Source of the DNA: an uncultured bacterium
GTDB taxonomy: Bacteria; Hydrogenedentota; Hydrogenedentia; Hydrogenedentales; Hydrogenedentaceae
DNA length: 39,110 nucleotides
Direction: 5' to 3'
Assembly (NCBI GenBank): GCA_937124615.1
Contig: CAKZKR010000053.1
Location: forward strand, 1 to 39,110
Shown here: one piece after another, positions 7,976-16,639 of the stretch
How the letters are laid out: each line of letters opens with the position of its first letter
Numbering within the stretch: position 1 is the first letter of the stretch
The notes under the pieces: model-generated
What the model was told of the DNA's origin: nothing
Database searches by the model: none
The model's input: the letters and a program-made list of their open reading frames with translations, nothing else
Program-made: the position numbers and the translations under genes

Positions 7976-10531
7976 TCAAGGAATGGAATCTTTATTATAT
8001 GTTTTGAATCGTAGTGTAAAGGGAACGGATTGCTCGGATAAAACAGGTAGGGAAATCTTTATTAGGGGAGAAATATACTCATCGTAATAGGAATAATCAA
8101 AGAAGAATTTCATACAGTCCAGAGGCAACTGTTGAATTTCCATTTCCAAGAATATACCTCTGTCACAGAAATAAATTCCTATCCCGCTGATACCTTCTGT
8201 ATAAATAGTTTCCGGTTGTAATGGGAAAGGTTGATAGGCCATTGCCTTTTGTTTTTGCTTTTCCCATTTTTGATTGTCATATAACCATAACTCTATCTTC
8301 TTATCATCAGCACATAATGAGAAACAAGGGATAATGTAAAAAGAGACCTTTTCATCTTTGGAATTTTTATTTACACAAAAATACTCAAAAAGGGTATCCT
8401 GACTATCACCAAATCGTATCTTTCGTTGTAATAAAACACCTGTTTTGATTTCTCGTTCGATTATTATTTTATCGTTATCTACTTCCTTCAAAATAGAATT
8501 CCCCTCAAAGGGAATTCCACAACCCGTTTCTGACATATCTTTGTACTCATTCCACAAAAAGTAGGGATAAACTCCTTTCTTAAATGCAGAAAGGAACTCC
8601 ATCCCTGATAATTTATTTTGAATTTGAACAATTGCTCCCTGTTCGTCACAGATTCCTAATTTATAAATCTCGTTTTCGAGTGAATACATTCGAAAAGATA
8701 AAGAGCGTTCCGAAAACTTTCGGGAATAGAGTTCCGTCGGAATCACTTCGCGATAAGGAGTATGGGACTCTTTTTCTAAAACACTCTCTACTTTTTCCAA
8801 CTTACTCCAGAATTCTCCTGGTTGTATTGCTTCCGGACGAATTTCGGTAAATTTATCCTCTTGAATCTGAATATCAGGTGGGCAAATCAGCGATGAATAA
8901 TAAAAGGGTATCGCCGTTTGCAAAACACGATTGTATATATCCTGGCTAAAATAGGTCATATTTATTGCTTGCTGGATTATCGTTCCTGCCTTCGAAGCGT
9001 AATCCTTATTCCACCAGGGAACCCTTTGATATACACTACATTTGATATTATTTCTTCTAACAAAATCTTTTTGATAATTCAAAAACTCAGAAAACAGCGC
9101 CCCCGCAGGACCATAATATATATCCAAAAACCGATTGATCTCTTCTTCAATAATTAGGTCCGGGTCCCACATAAGCCGCGCCAAAATATAAGATTTCAAT
9201 GCATCAAATTCGCTAAACGGAAATATCTTCTGTGAAGATGTGCAAATGATAATCCCCCGAACTCGATAACGGTCAAATAATTGAATATTCCTCTGAAAGT
9301 TAAACAATTCGGGTTGATGAAATAAACCACAAAAATAATTTGACCCCACATAGTATTGTATAAGGATATTGGATGTAATTCCGCACCATGCTTTCAAATC
9401 ATTAAAAAAACAAGTATTTGACACAGAGTCAGGGTCGTCTATGGGACAAGCAACATCACAGGTCTCGGTAGAAAGAGCGATAAATACCCTATCATTCATC
9501 TTTATATTCTGTGGAACCTGTCTCATCTTATTTTTTAGAGATAGACAAAACCGAAAGTCCTTTTCTGGATAAATTCTTTCCAACTGACAAATAACATCAT
9601 CCAACATCGTTAGTAAAAGCCCAAGAGGAGTTCCTGTATTTTTAACCAATTCCTGACACTCTCCACATGTACAGGCATTCTCCAAATTACTTCCGTCAAT
9701 TGTCCAGAACTTCCGTTCCGGATTCAATTCCATTTGTTTCTTAAAGAAGTGTAGAAAGGCATTTTTCGTTTCAGGAGAAATAAAACAAACTGTTTTGTTC
9801 TTGTCGGATAATTTTGTGCCAAGTTCTTGGGTATTCTGAACAAATTTTTCTCCTTGAACGCAGTCATAAATAGGTATGGGAATAAAATCGCTTTCCTTTA
9901 ACAATAGCGACAGATGCAATCCTTCTTTCCTCTCTCCTTCCATCTTATATTCCGGCAGGTCCGAACAAAAAACTCGATATTCAAAATGGGGTACAAATCT
10001 AAATTTCATCTCTTTCAGTCGATAACCCAAAGGCGGTTTATGCGTGTAATACGAAGATAACCACGACACATTTAAATACCGTTCAAAAAAAGTATAAACC
10101 CCATGGAGTGTCCCTAAATCCGTCTTGCCACAGATTAATAATTGTTTTGCAACACCTTTCTGGGCATACTTCCTTGTAGGTGTATAGGTTCGTATTATAA
10201 ACCCTTCATCTCCAAGGTCATTCAATTCTTCCGAATCAATCCATTCCTTTGTGCAGAGTTCCGCTCCCAACCAGATATTTAAAATACCCTGATTTATGTT
10301 TGAAATCGTGATGGGACGATATGTACACATTTCCCAATACTTCTTAAACACCTCCGCCGAATGTTGAAGAATAGGTGAAGCGTTCTCCGGAATAACAATA
10401 TTCATGTCCCGGTACAACGAGGCATCAATCCAATCCTTCATCTCTACAGTATCCGTTTGGGCAAATACAGGAAGGGATAGAAGCAGTAAAATCAAGATAA
10501 TTCCTACGAATATTCGTCTGCAACCCCTCAT
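7976..10531 (-). CDS. secreted DUF4838 / glycoside-hydrolase-like protein
   Basis: An 851-residue exported protein. Residues 1-24 form a signal peptide with an Arg-rich start, a long Leu/Ile core and an AxA-like end at VFAQ. The next ~140 residues resemble the alpha-glucuronidase or GH20-type N-terminal domain (PILQHSAEVFKKYW, LLICGKTDLGTLHGVYTFFERYL). The central part, about 180-480, matches DUF4838, including the cysteine motif CTCGECQE near 285-292. The C-terminal ~300 residues look like beta-rich domains. It probably acts on a glycan in the periplasm or at the surface, but its activity is not established. The start codon overlaps the stop of the upstream methyltransferase gene as ATGA, implying translational coupling. 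Confidence 0.8.
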   Translation of the reverse strand: MRGCRRIFVGIILILLLLSLPVFAQTDTVEMKDWIDASLYRDMNIVIPENASPILQHSAEVFKKYWEMCTYRPITISNINQGILNIWLGAELCTKEWIDSEELNDLGDEGFIIRTYTPTRKYAQKGVAKQLLICGKTDLGTLHGVYTFFERYLNVSWLSSYYTHKPPLGYRLKEMKFRFVPHFEYRVFCSDLPEYKMEGERKEGLHLSLLLKESDFIPIPIYDCVQGEKFVQNTQELGTKLSDKNKTVCFISPETKNAFLHFFKKQMELNPERKFWTIDGSNLENACTCGECQELVKNTGTPLGLLLTMLDDVICQLERIYPEKDFRFCLSLKNKMRQVPQNIKMNDRVFIALSTETCDVACPIDDPDSVSNTCFFNDLKAWCGITSNILIQYYVGSNYFCGLFHQPELFNFQRNIQLFDRYRVRGIIICTSSQKIFPFSEFDALKSYILARLMWDPDLIIEEEINRFLDIYYGPAGALFSEFLNYQKDFVRRNNIKCSVYQRVPWWNKDYASKAGTIIQQAINMTYFSQDIYNRVLQTAIPFYYSSLICPPDIQIQEDKFTEIRPEAIQPGEFWSKLEKVESVLEKESHTPYREVIPTELYSRKFSERSLSFRMYSLENEIYKLGICDEQGAIVQIQNKLSGMEFLSAFKKGVYPYFLWNEYKDMSETGCGIPFEGNSILKEVDNDKIIIEREIKTGVLLQRKIRFGDSQDTLFEYFCVNKNSKDEKVSFYIIPCFSLCADDKKIELWLYDNQKWEKQKQKAMAYQPFPLQPETIYTEGISGIGIYFCDRGIFLEMEIQQLPLDCMKFFFDYSYYDEYISPLIKISLPVLSEQSVPFTLRFKTYNKDSIP

Positions 10532-11556
10532 ATAGATACATCCTCCTGAAAACTACGACCGTCGGAACCTTTCAAAGACATTACAACATTTTTTAAAACT
10601 TTTAAATTTTCCATTGGTGTCCCTGGTGGGATATCACAACCGGAGGAAATGACAAATCGGCCATACCCGGCCATCTTCGCGTGTAAAGATATTGTCGCCT
10701 CTTTTATTTGCTCCGGTGTCCCCTGTAAAAACACCTGCGTCGGATTTAAGTTGCCCATCAATACAACATTTTCAGGGATACGCGGATAAATATCATAAGG
10801 GTCTGTTATAGAACCTACATGTAAAACTTCTATACCCGTTGCGCAGAGACTTTCCACTAGATGGAGTACCCTCCCACAGTTATGCAAGACAGGAATTTTT
10901 GCCTTATCTTTAACAAGACTTACAACTTGTTTTATGTAATTATTTGAAAATTCATTTGCATCATTCTCATCCAACATTCCGGAGGCTGGTTCTAAAATTA
11001 CCAGGCCATCAATCCCCGTAGAAAGCAATGCAGATACATACTTTTCCATTAAAAGTTCAACCTTCTTTAATACCTGATGAACAAGTTCCGGTTCAAGTTT
11101 CAACGCAATAGAAACCTCTGTCATACCCATCAAACGACCTGTAATTGAAAAAGGTCCCAGTGCATATCCCCAAACCCATTTATCAGGAAACGCTTCCTTA
11201 ATTTTTTTACATGCCTCAACAAATACATCCAATCTATTTCCTTCCCCGATTTCAGGAATGTATAGATTCTTTACATCATTTTCATCCACAATTATTTTTC
11301 CTACAACAGCAGGAAGTTCATCAATCTCCCAATTTATTTGGGCCCCTAATGCCTCTGCTTCCACAGTTAAATCCATCATGGGAAAAATAATATCAAAATC
11401 ACAAACCTTTTGTAAGGCAATAACTGTTTCTGCCTGCAGTTTTCCATCATTAAGATTTTCCTTCACTGTGGATTTTGTCAACACGATACCTGGAAAACTC
11501 GCGAAGGGAGCACACAATATCCTTTTACTCCTTTTTACTTCACTTAAAAATGTCAT
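10528..11556 (-). CDS. MtaA/CmuA-type (uroporphyrinogen decarboxylase-fold) methyltransferase
   Basis: A 342-residue protein of the URO-D superfamily. Several features point to the corrinoid:thiol or corrinoid:folate methyltransferase branch (MtaA, MtbA, CmuA) rather than HemE. The MDLTVEAEALGA motif (61-72) is typical of that branch, and the zinc ligand set is present as His225 and Cys227 in LHNCGRV and Cys307 in SSGCDIPPGTP. Such enzymes move a methyl group between a corrinoid protein and a thiol or folate acceptor. It lies 35 bases after metF and overlaps the DUF4838 gene by ATGA. No B12-binding corrinoid protein is in the window, so the partner must be encoded elsewhere. The ribosome site AAAGGGA lies 8 bases upstream. 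Confidence 0.8.
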   Translation of the reverse strand: MTFLSEVKRSKRILCAPFASFPGIVLTKSTVKENLNDGKLQAETVIALQKVCDFDIIFPMMDLTVEAEALGAQINWEIDELPAVVGKIIVDENDVKNLYIPEIGEGNRLDVFVEACKKIKEAFPDKWVWGYALGPFSITGRLMGMTEVSIALKLEPELVHQVLKKVELLMEKYVSALLSTGIDGLVILEPASGMLDENDANEFSNNYIKQVVSLVKDKAKIPVLHNCGRVLHLVESLCATGIEVLHVGSITDPYDIYPRIPENVVLMGNLNPTQVFLQGTPEQIKEATISLHAKMAGYGRFVISSGCDIPPGTPMENLKVLKNVVMSLKGSDGRSFQEDVSI

Positions 11557-11572
11557 ATTTTTTTCCCTTTCT

Positions 11573-11590
11573 GTTGAACCCGTTGGACCT
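11573..11590 (+). repeat. two tandem 9-bp units, diverged GTCYGACTC family
   Basis: GTTGAACCC followed by GTTGGACCT fills most of the gap between metF and the methyltransferase gene. Both units keep the 9-base period but are diverged. Because metF and the methyltransferase gene are on the minus strand, this copy would be transcribed as its reverse complement. Confidence 0.6.
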
Positions 11591-11591
11591 T

Positions 11592-12476
11592 TTACAGCGT
11601 CAACGCCCTACAAATATGAACCGCCGCACGAGACCTATTCAATACATAAAAATGTACACCCGGAACACCTTGTTGAATTAAATCCTCAACCTGTCGTGTA
11701 GCATAATACACCCCAACCGAAAACTGCCCTTCTTCATCCCTTTCATGTTTTTCCAATCGCTCCAATAAAATCGGGGCTATTTTTGCACCACACAAAGAGG
11801 TTATTCTTTTTACCTGAGCCAAATTGGTAACGGGCAATATACCCGGCACTATTGGTACATTCATTTTCTCTTTCTCACATAAATCACGGAACCGATAAAA
11901 ATCTTCATTATTATAAAAAAGTTGTGTTAAAACAATTTCTCCACCTGCATCAACCTTCTCTTTCAAGTGACGAATATCCTCCTCCAGACTCGAAGCCTCC
12001 GGATGTTTCTCCGGATAACCACCAACAAGAATGTTAAACTCAGAAAATTCCGATTTAATAAACCGAACCAGTTCAACTGCATACCGAAAACCACCGGGAA
12101 ACGGGACAAATAAATGACTATTTCCGGGTACATCCCCCCGCAAGGCCACTATTCCGGACACCGATAGTTCTTTTGCTTTACACAGATAGTCCCTCAAATC
12201 CGTTTGCGTTGCATTTACACAGGTAAGATGCGAAACAACAGGTATATTGGGATAATCCCCTCGCACCCAGCGTAGCACCTCCAGGGTTCGTTTCTGTACC
12301 TCATCCAGCGATGTATGGCCCCCTGCTCCGTATGTACATGTGATATAGCCCGGATTACACTTCATTAACTCCCGAAAATGTTCATACAATTCCGCTATCC
12401 CCTGCCATGTTTTTGGTGGGAAAAATTCAAATGAAATCACAGGCTTTGTTTGCTTATATAAAGGAACTAAATTCAT
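11592..12476 (-). CDS. metF: 5,10-methylenetetrahydrofolate reductase
   Basis: A FAD-dependent TIM-barrel enzyme of 294 residues, the normal bacterial MetF length, interconverting methylene- and methyl-tetrahydrofolate. Signature segments are SFEFFPPKT (15-23), CTYGAGG (47-53), ALRGD (111-115), YPEKHPE (154-160) and TQLFYN (184-189). AAGGG precedes the ATG, and a TATAAT-like box on the minus strand at 12516-12521 could be a promoter, although no good -35 pairs with it. It usually feeds methionine synthesis. Its pairing here with an MtaA/CmuA-type methyltransferase suggests instead, or as well, oxidation of methyl groups arriving from a corrinoid protein, as known for metF copies in chloromethane clusters (inference). 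Confidence 0.92.
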   Translation of the reverse strand: MNLVPLYKQTKPVISFEFFPPKTWQGIAELYEHFRELMKCNPGYITCTYGAGGHTSLDEVQKRTLEVLRWVRGDYPNIPVVSHLTCVNATQTDLRDYLCKAKELSVSGIVALRGDVPGNSHLFVPFPGGFRYAVELVRFIKSEFSEFNILVGGYPEKHPEASSLEEDIRHLKEKVDAGGEIVLTQLFYNNEDFYRFRDLCEKEKMNVPIVPGILPVTNLAQVKRITSLCGAKIAPILLERLEKHERDEEGQFSVGVYYATRQVEDLIQQGVPGVHFYVLNRSRAAVHICRALTL

Positions 12477-12548
12477 ACTAAAAATTTCCCTTTTAATTGT
12501 ATATACAGTCCCTTAATTATAATAGATTGTTTAGAAAAAATTCTTACA

Positions 12549-13565
12549 TCATCTGACAACGACTTCTCCTGTAACCTCTCTCTCACAATAAGGACCATCC
12601 ATATACACCGTTTTATATATCATTTTTCCTATCCTTTGCTCTGAGAAAACAAATTCACGAACCTCTTCCAATGATTTAAGCGAAAACTGAGGAGCCAATC
12701 CCTGGCGGATTAAAAACACAGGTAGACGATAACTCGACCATGAAATAATAAAACTTAACCCCTCGTTAGGTAGGTAATCTTTTAAACACATCTCTGTCCA
12801 TGTATCCCGTGAAACTTGAAGAGGAATAACAAAAGGAGTTATTCGCTTATCCGAAAATATAACATAAAGGAAGATTGTGGTTGTAGATAAAAACTTATTC
12901 CCAGCACGGATAAACCAGACACAATTTTCATCATTCGAAATAGGAAACGGTTGTATTACAAAACTTCCCTCCGGAACCTCTGTTATCATAGTTTGATTTT
13001 TGCCATCAGAAAACACAGCGGATGTCTTTACCTGAAAAAAACGGTGCCGTATCAGACTATGTTTCCATTGTATAAGACCAAGTAAGGATATATAGGTAAG
13101 AACAAACACAACAAGAAACCAAAAAACAGAATATCCCCGCGAACAGGCTTTGCCATATACAGATGTAAATAAAACAATTAACTTAAAAAAGAAATGCAAT
13201 CCTATAAACAGACAAAGATAAAAAATAGGAAGTATTCGTGCCGGGACATAAGGAATTTCCTGAAAATACCCTGAAATATGTGCAATTAACACAACGCAGG
13301 GAGAAAAAGAAAGTATATCTGCAAGTGTAGTCATTATTAACGGGGCTGAAAAGAAAAGTTGAAGCAACCCCCGAAACAACATTTGAAAGATACAAAACAA
13401 AGATATTATTGAAAGATATACCCAGAAGGTATTCCCCGTCTCTATGGGTAAAAAACCCAATGTATAAATAATAGGTTCAATATAAACAGCGACAATATAA
13501 CCACATACCAGAACAACAGAAAAATGTATAACTTGAACCATGAAAGAAAAATAACTTCTGACCAT
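12549..13565 (-). CDS. unknown membrane protein with soluble C-terminal domain
   Basis: I do not recognise this gene. With the ATG at 13563-13565 it is 338 residues; a TTG at 13577 would add four. The first ~170 residues hold about five hydrophobic helices, including a Cys-containing segment FWFLVVFVLTYISLLGLI. The last ~150 residues are soluble and look beta-rich (SFVIQPFPI, FIISWSSY), ending in GEVVVR. No ribosome site is clear at any start. It is on the minus strand, 72 bases upstream of metF, and diverges from the recombinase gene. Confidence 0.7.
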   Translation of the reverse strand: MVRSYFSFMVQVIHFSVVLVCGYIVAVYIEPIIYTLGFLPIETGNTFWVYLSIISLFCIFQMLFRGLLQLFFSAPLIMTTLADILSFSPCVVLIAHISGYFQEIPYVPARILPIFYLCLFIGLHFFFKLIVLFTSVYGKACSRGYSVFWFLVVFVLTYISLLGLIQWKHSLIRHRFFQVKTSAVFSDGKNQTMITEVPEGSFVIQPFPISNDENCVWFIRAGNKFLSTTTIFLYVIFSDKRITPFVIPLQVSRDTWTEMCLKDYLPNEGLSFIISWSSYRLPVFLIRQGLAPQFSLKSLEEVREFVFSEQRIGKMIYKTVYMDGPYCEREVTGEVVVR

Positions 13566-13627
13566 CACTGAAACCAAAATATAAAGATTACTTTCTAATA
13601 AAAATAAAAATTACACTGTATTTTTTC

Positions 13628-13656
13628 TTGACATTTATGTAAAAATGTTATAAACT
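13628..13656 (+). promoter_or_regulatory. candidate sigma-70-type promoter for the recombinase-domain gene
   Basis: A perfect TTGACA (13628-13633) is followed by TAAACT at 13651-13656 with a 17-base spacer, overlapping TATAAA at 13649-13654. It is in the correct orientation for the gene at 13756, about 100 bases downstream. No other gene is seen between 13566 and 13755. Confidence 0.5.
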
Positions 13657-13755
13657 ATATGCATGAGATTACAAATCTGAGTGAATACTATTAGGCGTAA
13701 TAAGGATTAATATTTGTCATATCTATTAAAAATAATTAAGGAGTAGGGCAGAAAC

Positions 13756-14256
13756 ATGAGTAAGGTACGCAAAGAGGAAACAAAGCATAAAACAAACATT
13801 GAAGAAGTGGCCTCATCAAAAAAACAGGAATCGTCCATAGGAAATCTTTTAACTCATGGGGAACGGGTGCGTAGGGGACAAATTGCCTCTGTCCAAAAAG
13901 GAAGATATGGAACCGGTCCTGCTCCTTATGGCTACCGTCGTGGCGAAGAAAGTGAAAAACCTTTGGTGGTTGACGATTACGAAGCAGAAATTGTGCGCAT
14001 GATTTTTCGCGAATATATACGCACTCGTAGTACAGGCAGAGTTGTAGATTATTTACATTCTAAAGGGATATTCACACGCCAGGGGAAAAAATGGTCACGA
14101 CAGGCAATTTCCATCATTCTTTGCAACCGTACCTATCGCGGACGGGTTTGTTTTGGTGGAATTGAAATAGAAGGATTACATGACCCTATCATTGAGCCGG
14201 CTATGTTCTATAAAGCAAATGCTATTCGCCATAGCCGAAGCAGAAAAAAAGATTGA
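13756..14256 (+). CDS. orphan Recombinase-domain protein (no serine catalytic domain)
   Basis: A 166-residue protein. Residues about 30-160 match the 'Recombinase' DNA-binding domain that follows the catalytic domain in large serine recombinases: PAPYGYRR, then YEAEIVRMIFREYIR, the IFTRQGKKWSRQAI segment and ILCNRTYRGRV. The N-terminal ~30 residues are polar and lysine-rich. The N-terminal resolvase catalytic domain with its nucleophilic serine is absent, and so is the long coiled-coil/zinc C-terminus. Its own ATG, AAGGAG 12 bases upstream and TTGACA promoter show it is an intact short gene rather than a broken tail. It may bind DNA without cutting it, for example as a regulator (inference). 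It is convergent with tatB, 44 bases away. Confidence 0.8.
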   Translation: MSKVRKEETKHKTNIEEVASSKKQESSIGNLLTHGERVRRGQIASVQKGRYGTGPAPYGYRRGEESEKPLVVDDYEAEIVRMIFREYIRTRSTGRVVDYLHSKGIFTRQGKKWSRQAISIILCNRTYRGRVCFGGIEIEGLHDPIIEPAMFYKANAIRHSRSRKKD

Positions 14257-14300
14257 TAAAACTAGCCGGAATGTAAAAATATCACCTCTCTTTTTATATT

Positions 14301-14858
14301 CTACCCATCTAATCGCTCGGGAAATCGAATATCATCATCTCTATCAGACGGTGTTTCTTCTTCTGCCTTATGGAAATCCTCATCATTATGCAGAATTGAG
14401 GGGGACTCCCTTCTTAAATCAGCCTGTGGGATATCCGGGTCATAAGGCTCTTCCGTAATATCATTAACATCAGTCATCGCTTCAACATTCACAGTTTCTC
14501 CTGACACTCCTTCCGAAGTAATACTATTATTATGCTTCTCCTCAATGTCCTTGTCTGTTTGATAAGAATGTTCCACATAATTTGTCGAAGGCGTATAGCC
14601 TTTTGATGTATAAGAGGGCTCTGTCTCCGTCAAAATTTCACGGTACAATTCATTCCCCTTTCGGGTTATTTCATTTAATTCCCTTTCCAGCGGTTTTACT
14701 TCTTTGGCAATCTCTGTCTTAACCTCATCAAAATAACCCCGAATATCACGAATCGCACGAATCGCTATCTTAGCAAATTCTGGAAACTTTTCAGGCCCTA
14801 AAACAACAAGAGCAATCCCGGCGATGATAATCATCTCTGTAAAACCGATACCTACCAT
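14301..14858 (-). CDS. tatB: twin-arginine translocase subunit TatB (TatA/B family)
   Basis: A 185-residue protein with the TatA/B layout. A short N-terminal membrane helix (about 5-21, MIIIAGIALVVLG) is followed by the hinge GPEKFPEF and an amphipathic helix running to about residue 65. The remaining ~115 residues are acidic, Ser/Thr-rich and probably disordered. A TatB assignment fits better than TatA because of the GPEKFPE hinge and the long tail, but a single TatA/B-type protein could serve both roles. AAGGAG sits 8 bases before the ATG. It follows tatC by 16 bases on the minus strand, so the two form an operon. Confidence 0.85.
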   Translation of the reverse strand: MVGIGFTEMIIIAGIALVVLGPEKFPEFAKIAIRAIRDIRGYFDEVKTEIAKEVKPLERELNEITRKGNELYREILTETEPSYTSKGYTPSTNYVEHSYQTDKDIEEKHNNSITSEGVSGETVNVEAMTDVNDITEEPYDPDIPQADLRRESPSILHNDEDFHKAEEETPSDRDDDIRFPERLDG

Positions 14859-14874
14859 CAGGAATGCTCCTTGT

Positions 14875-15711
14875 TTATGCTGTTTGTGGTTTCCTTCGTA
14901 TCAAATACGACGCCCAAATACTAATTTCATATAAAATGACCAATGGCAACAACATAATTATCATCGAAATGGGGTCAGGTGGAGTTAATATTGCTGAGAC
15001 AACACTCAAACCTACAATAACATATTTTCGAAGTTTTCGCAATGTATTTGGACTTAACAAATCAAGATACACCAATGCTAATATTATCATAGGGAACTGA
15101 AAAGCAAGCGAAAATCCAAAAAGTAGTAGTACAATTATTGAAATTGTTTCGTTGGCCCGCAGTTGAACTTCCCAATCTTGCGGTATCCATTGTAGTAAAT
15201 ACGGAATAACAAGGGGAATTACACCAAAATATGCAACGATAACACCAATAATACCTAATGTGCTACAACCGAATAATATAATTTTTACCAATTGCTTTTC
15301 ATTAGGCTTTAACCCCGGAAAAACAAAGGCACACACCTGCCATATAATATACGGCAAAGCCAATATCAACCCTCCATATCCTGCAATCTTAAATTTTAGG
15401 ATTACAATTTCAAATGGATTTAAAACAACAAATGGAATCTTCGTTGTACTACTCTTTTCCTCCTTACTATTTTCAACCTTCTCCGCCGAATTGCCTGAAT
15501 TATTTGTGTTTTCATTACTTGAAAAAACAATGATACCCAAATCCTGTAACAAGGTCAACGGTTTTTGTAATCCAACCATTATTTGATTCGAAAAAATATA
15601 ACAAATAACCATTGCGACAAGCACCGCTACCCCGGAACGGATAATGCGTATCCTTAATTCCGCTAAATGTTCTGTAAATGTCATCCTTTTTTCATCTTCC
15701 CACACGGGCAA
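14875..15711 (-). CDS. tatC: twin-arginine translocase subunit TatC
   Basis: A multispanning membrane protein of about 278 residues, the receptor for twin-arginine signal peptides. The N-terminal motif EHLAELRIR (14-22) and the cytoplasmic loop FVFPGLKPNEKQ (about 129-140) are conserved, as is NPFE at 98-101. Six hydrophobic helices are visible. An unusual low-complexity stretch rich in Asn, Ser, Lys and Glu occupies residues 64-91 in the first periplasmic loop, lengthening it by roughly 28 residues. The start is uncertain: TTG at 15709-15711 with AAAGGA 4 bases upstream, or the downstream ATG at 15682-15684, just before FTEHLAEL. Confidence 0.93.
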   Translation of the reverse strand: MPVWEDEKRMTFTEHLAELRIRIIRSGVAVLVAMVICYIFSNQIMVGLQKPLTLLQDLGIIVFSSNENTNNSGNSAEKVENSKEEKSSTTKIPFVVLNPFEIVILKFKIAGYGGLILALPYIIWQVCAFVFPGLKPNEKQLVKIILFGCSTLGIIGVIVAYFGVIPLVIPYLLQWIPQDWEVQLRANETISIIVLLLFGFSLAFQFPMIILALVYLDLLSPNTLRKLRKYVIVGLSVVSAILTPPDPISMIIMLLPLVILYEISIWASYLIRRKPQTA

Positions 15712-15895
15712 ACAATCCTTTCACTTCGCAATGGACATAAAAATGTTTAACATTAACTCATCTGTCTTTCATAAAGATTATTTTTCTACGGACATCTTTA
15801 CTATTCTATCAAAACGGAAAGACCTTAAACATTTTGGACAGGAAAAACAAAACTACTCCAGATAAAACATTCTGAATAAAATGGGATATGAATAA

Positions 15896-16489
15896 TTATT
15901 GAATAGGAATACCCGCAAGACTCTTCAACGAATTCAGCCAGAGAGTCGCAATCCCGAAGGGGTCTATAAAATAAACAGCAACAAGCCCCGCTATTACACC
16001 CGCGATAATCAAAATTGTTTTCTGATTATCCGATAACCCACCTCCACCACCTACAAGTCCTCCTTCACCCATCATCATTACATTTACTTTCTCACCGGCC
16101 TCTGCTCGTGCTTTTTTATCTTCTAACAGCCCCAATGTCTCATTGATACTTATAAACGCGCGATGCCATTCCTGTTGCATCTTCTTTACAGATACTTCCG
16201 ACTGGCTATAAATTGCTTCCAGACTGGTCGATGCTGAAACAATATTCATCAGATTTGAATCAATTTGATAATCTTCCATAAGCATTTCTTTTAATACTTT
16301 ATGAGTACGGGCAATTTTACTCTTTATCTTCAAAAATTGATTCTCTAATTGGGCCTTATTCGCCCCCGGACTCGGATACGCATTAATTAACTGATTAAAC
16401 AAAAGCCAATCATTTAAAAATTCTCTACACAGCTCTACTCTCTTATTTAAAGTATCTACAATCCTCTGCTGTTTCTTACTCAATGCCAT
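15896..16489 (-). CDS. unknown helical protein with a C-terminal membrane anchor
   Basis: I do not recognise this 197-residue protein. Residues 1-130 are charged and probably helical or coiled-coil. A Gly-rich linker follows (LVGGGGGLSDN, near 145-155), then one strong hydrophobic segment (about 158-178) and a short tail ending GIPIQ. The layout suggests a tail-anchored protein with its helical domain in the cytoplasm. The ATG has AAAGGG about 8 bases upstream. It lies between tatC and the pabBC gene, all on the minus strand, with gaps of 184 and 150 bases that hold no supported genes. Confidence 0.7.
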   Translation of the reverse strand: MALSKKQQRIVDTLNKRVELCREFLNDWLLFNQLINAYPSPGANKAQLENQFLKIKSKIARTHKVLKEMLMEDYQIDSNLMNIVSASTSLEAIYSQSEVSVKKMQQEWHRAFISINETLGLLEDKKARAEAGEKVNVMMMGEGGLVGGGGGLSDNQKTILIIAGVIAGLVAVYFIDPFGIATLWLNSLKSLAGIPIQ

Positions 16490-16639
16490 AATAATTTCCC
16501 TTTATATTCAGTTTTTCCCACTTACTAATACTTTAACAAATACAGCAAATGAATTTAAACTCCTAATTCCACACAACGGTAAAGTATCTATTATTACAAT
16601 TATTCCTACGAAAATAAAAATATACAGATTTAAATTGTA

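Noticed and set aside
10528-11556. Uroporphyrinogen decarboxylase HemE of haem synthesis
   Set aside because: The MDLTVEAEALG motif and His/Cys/Cys ligand set are those of the corrinoid methyltransferase branch, and no haem genes are adjacent.
13566-14256. Remnant of a mobile element or prophage integrase with a broken catalytic domain
   Set aside because: No catalytic-domain coding remnant, inverted terminal repeats or attachment-site-like duplication could be seen, and the short gene has its own promoter and ribosome site.
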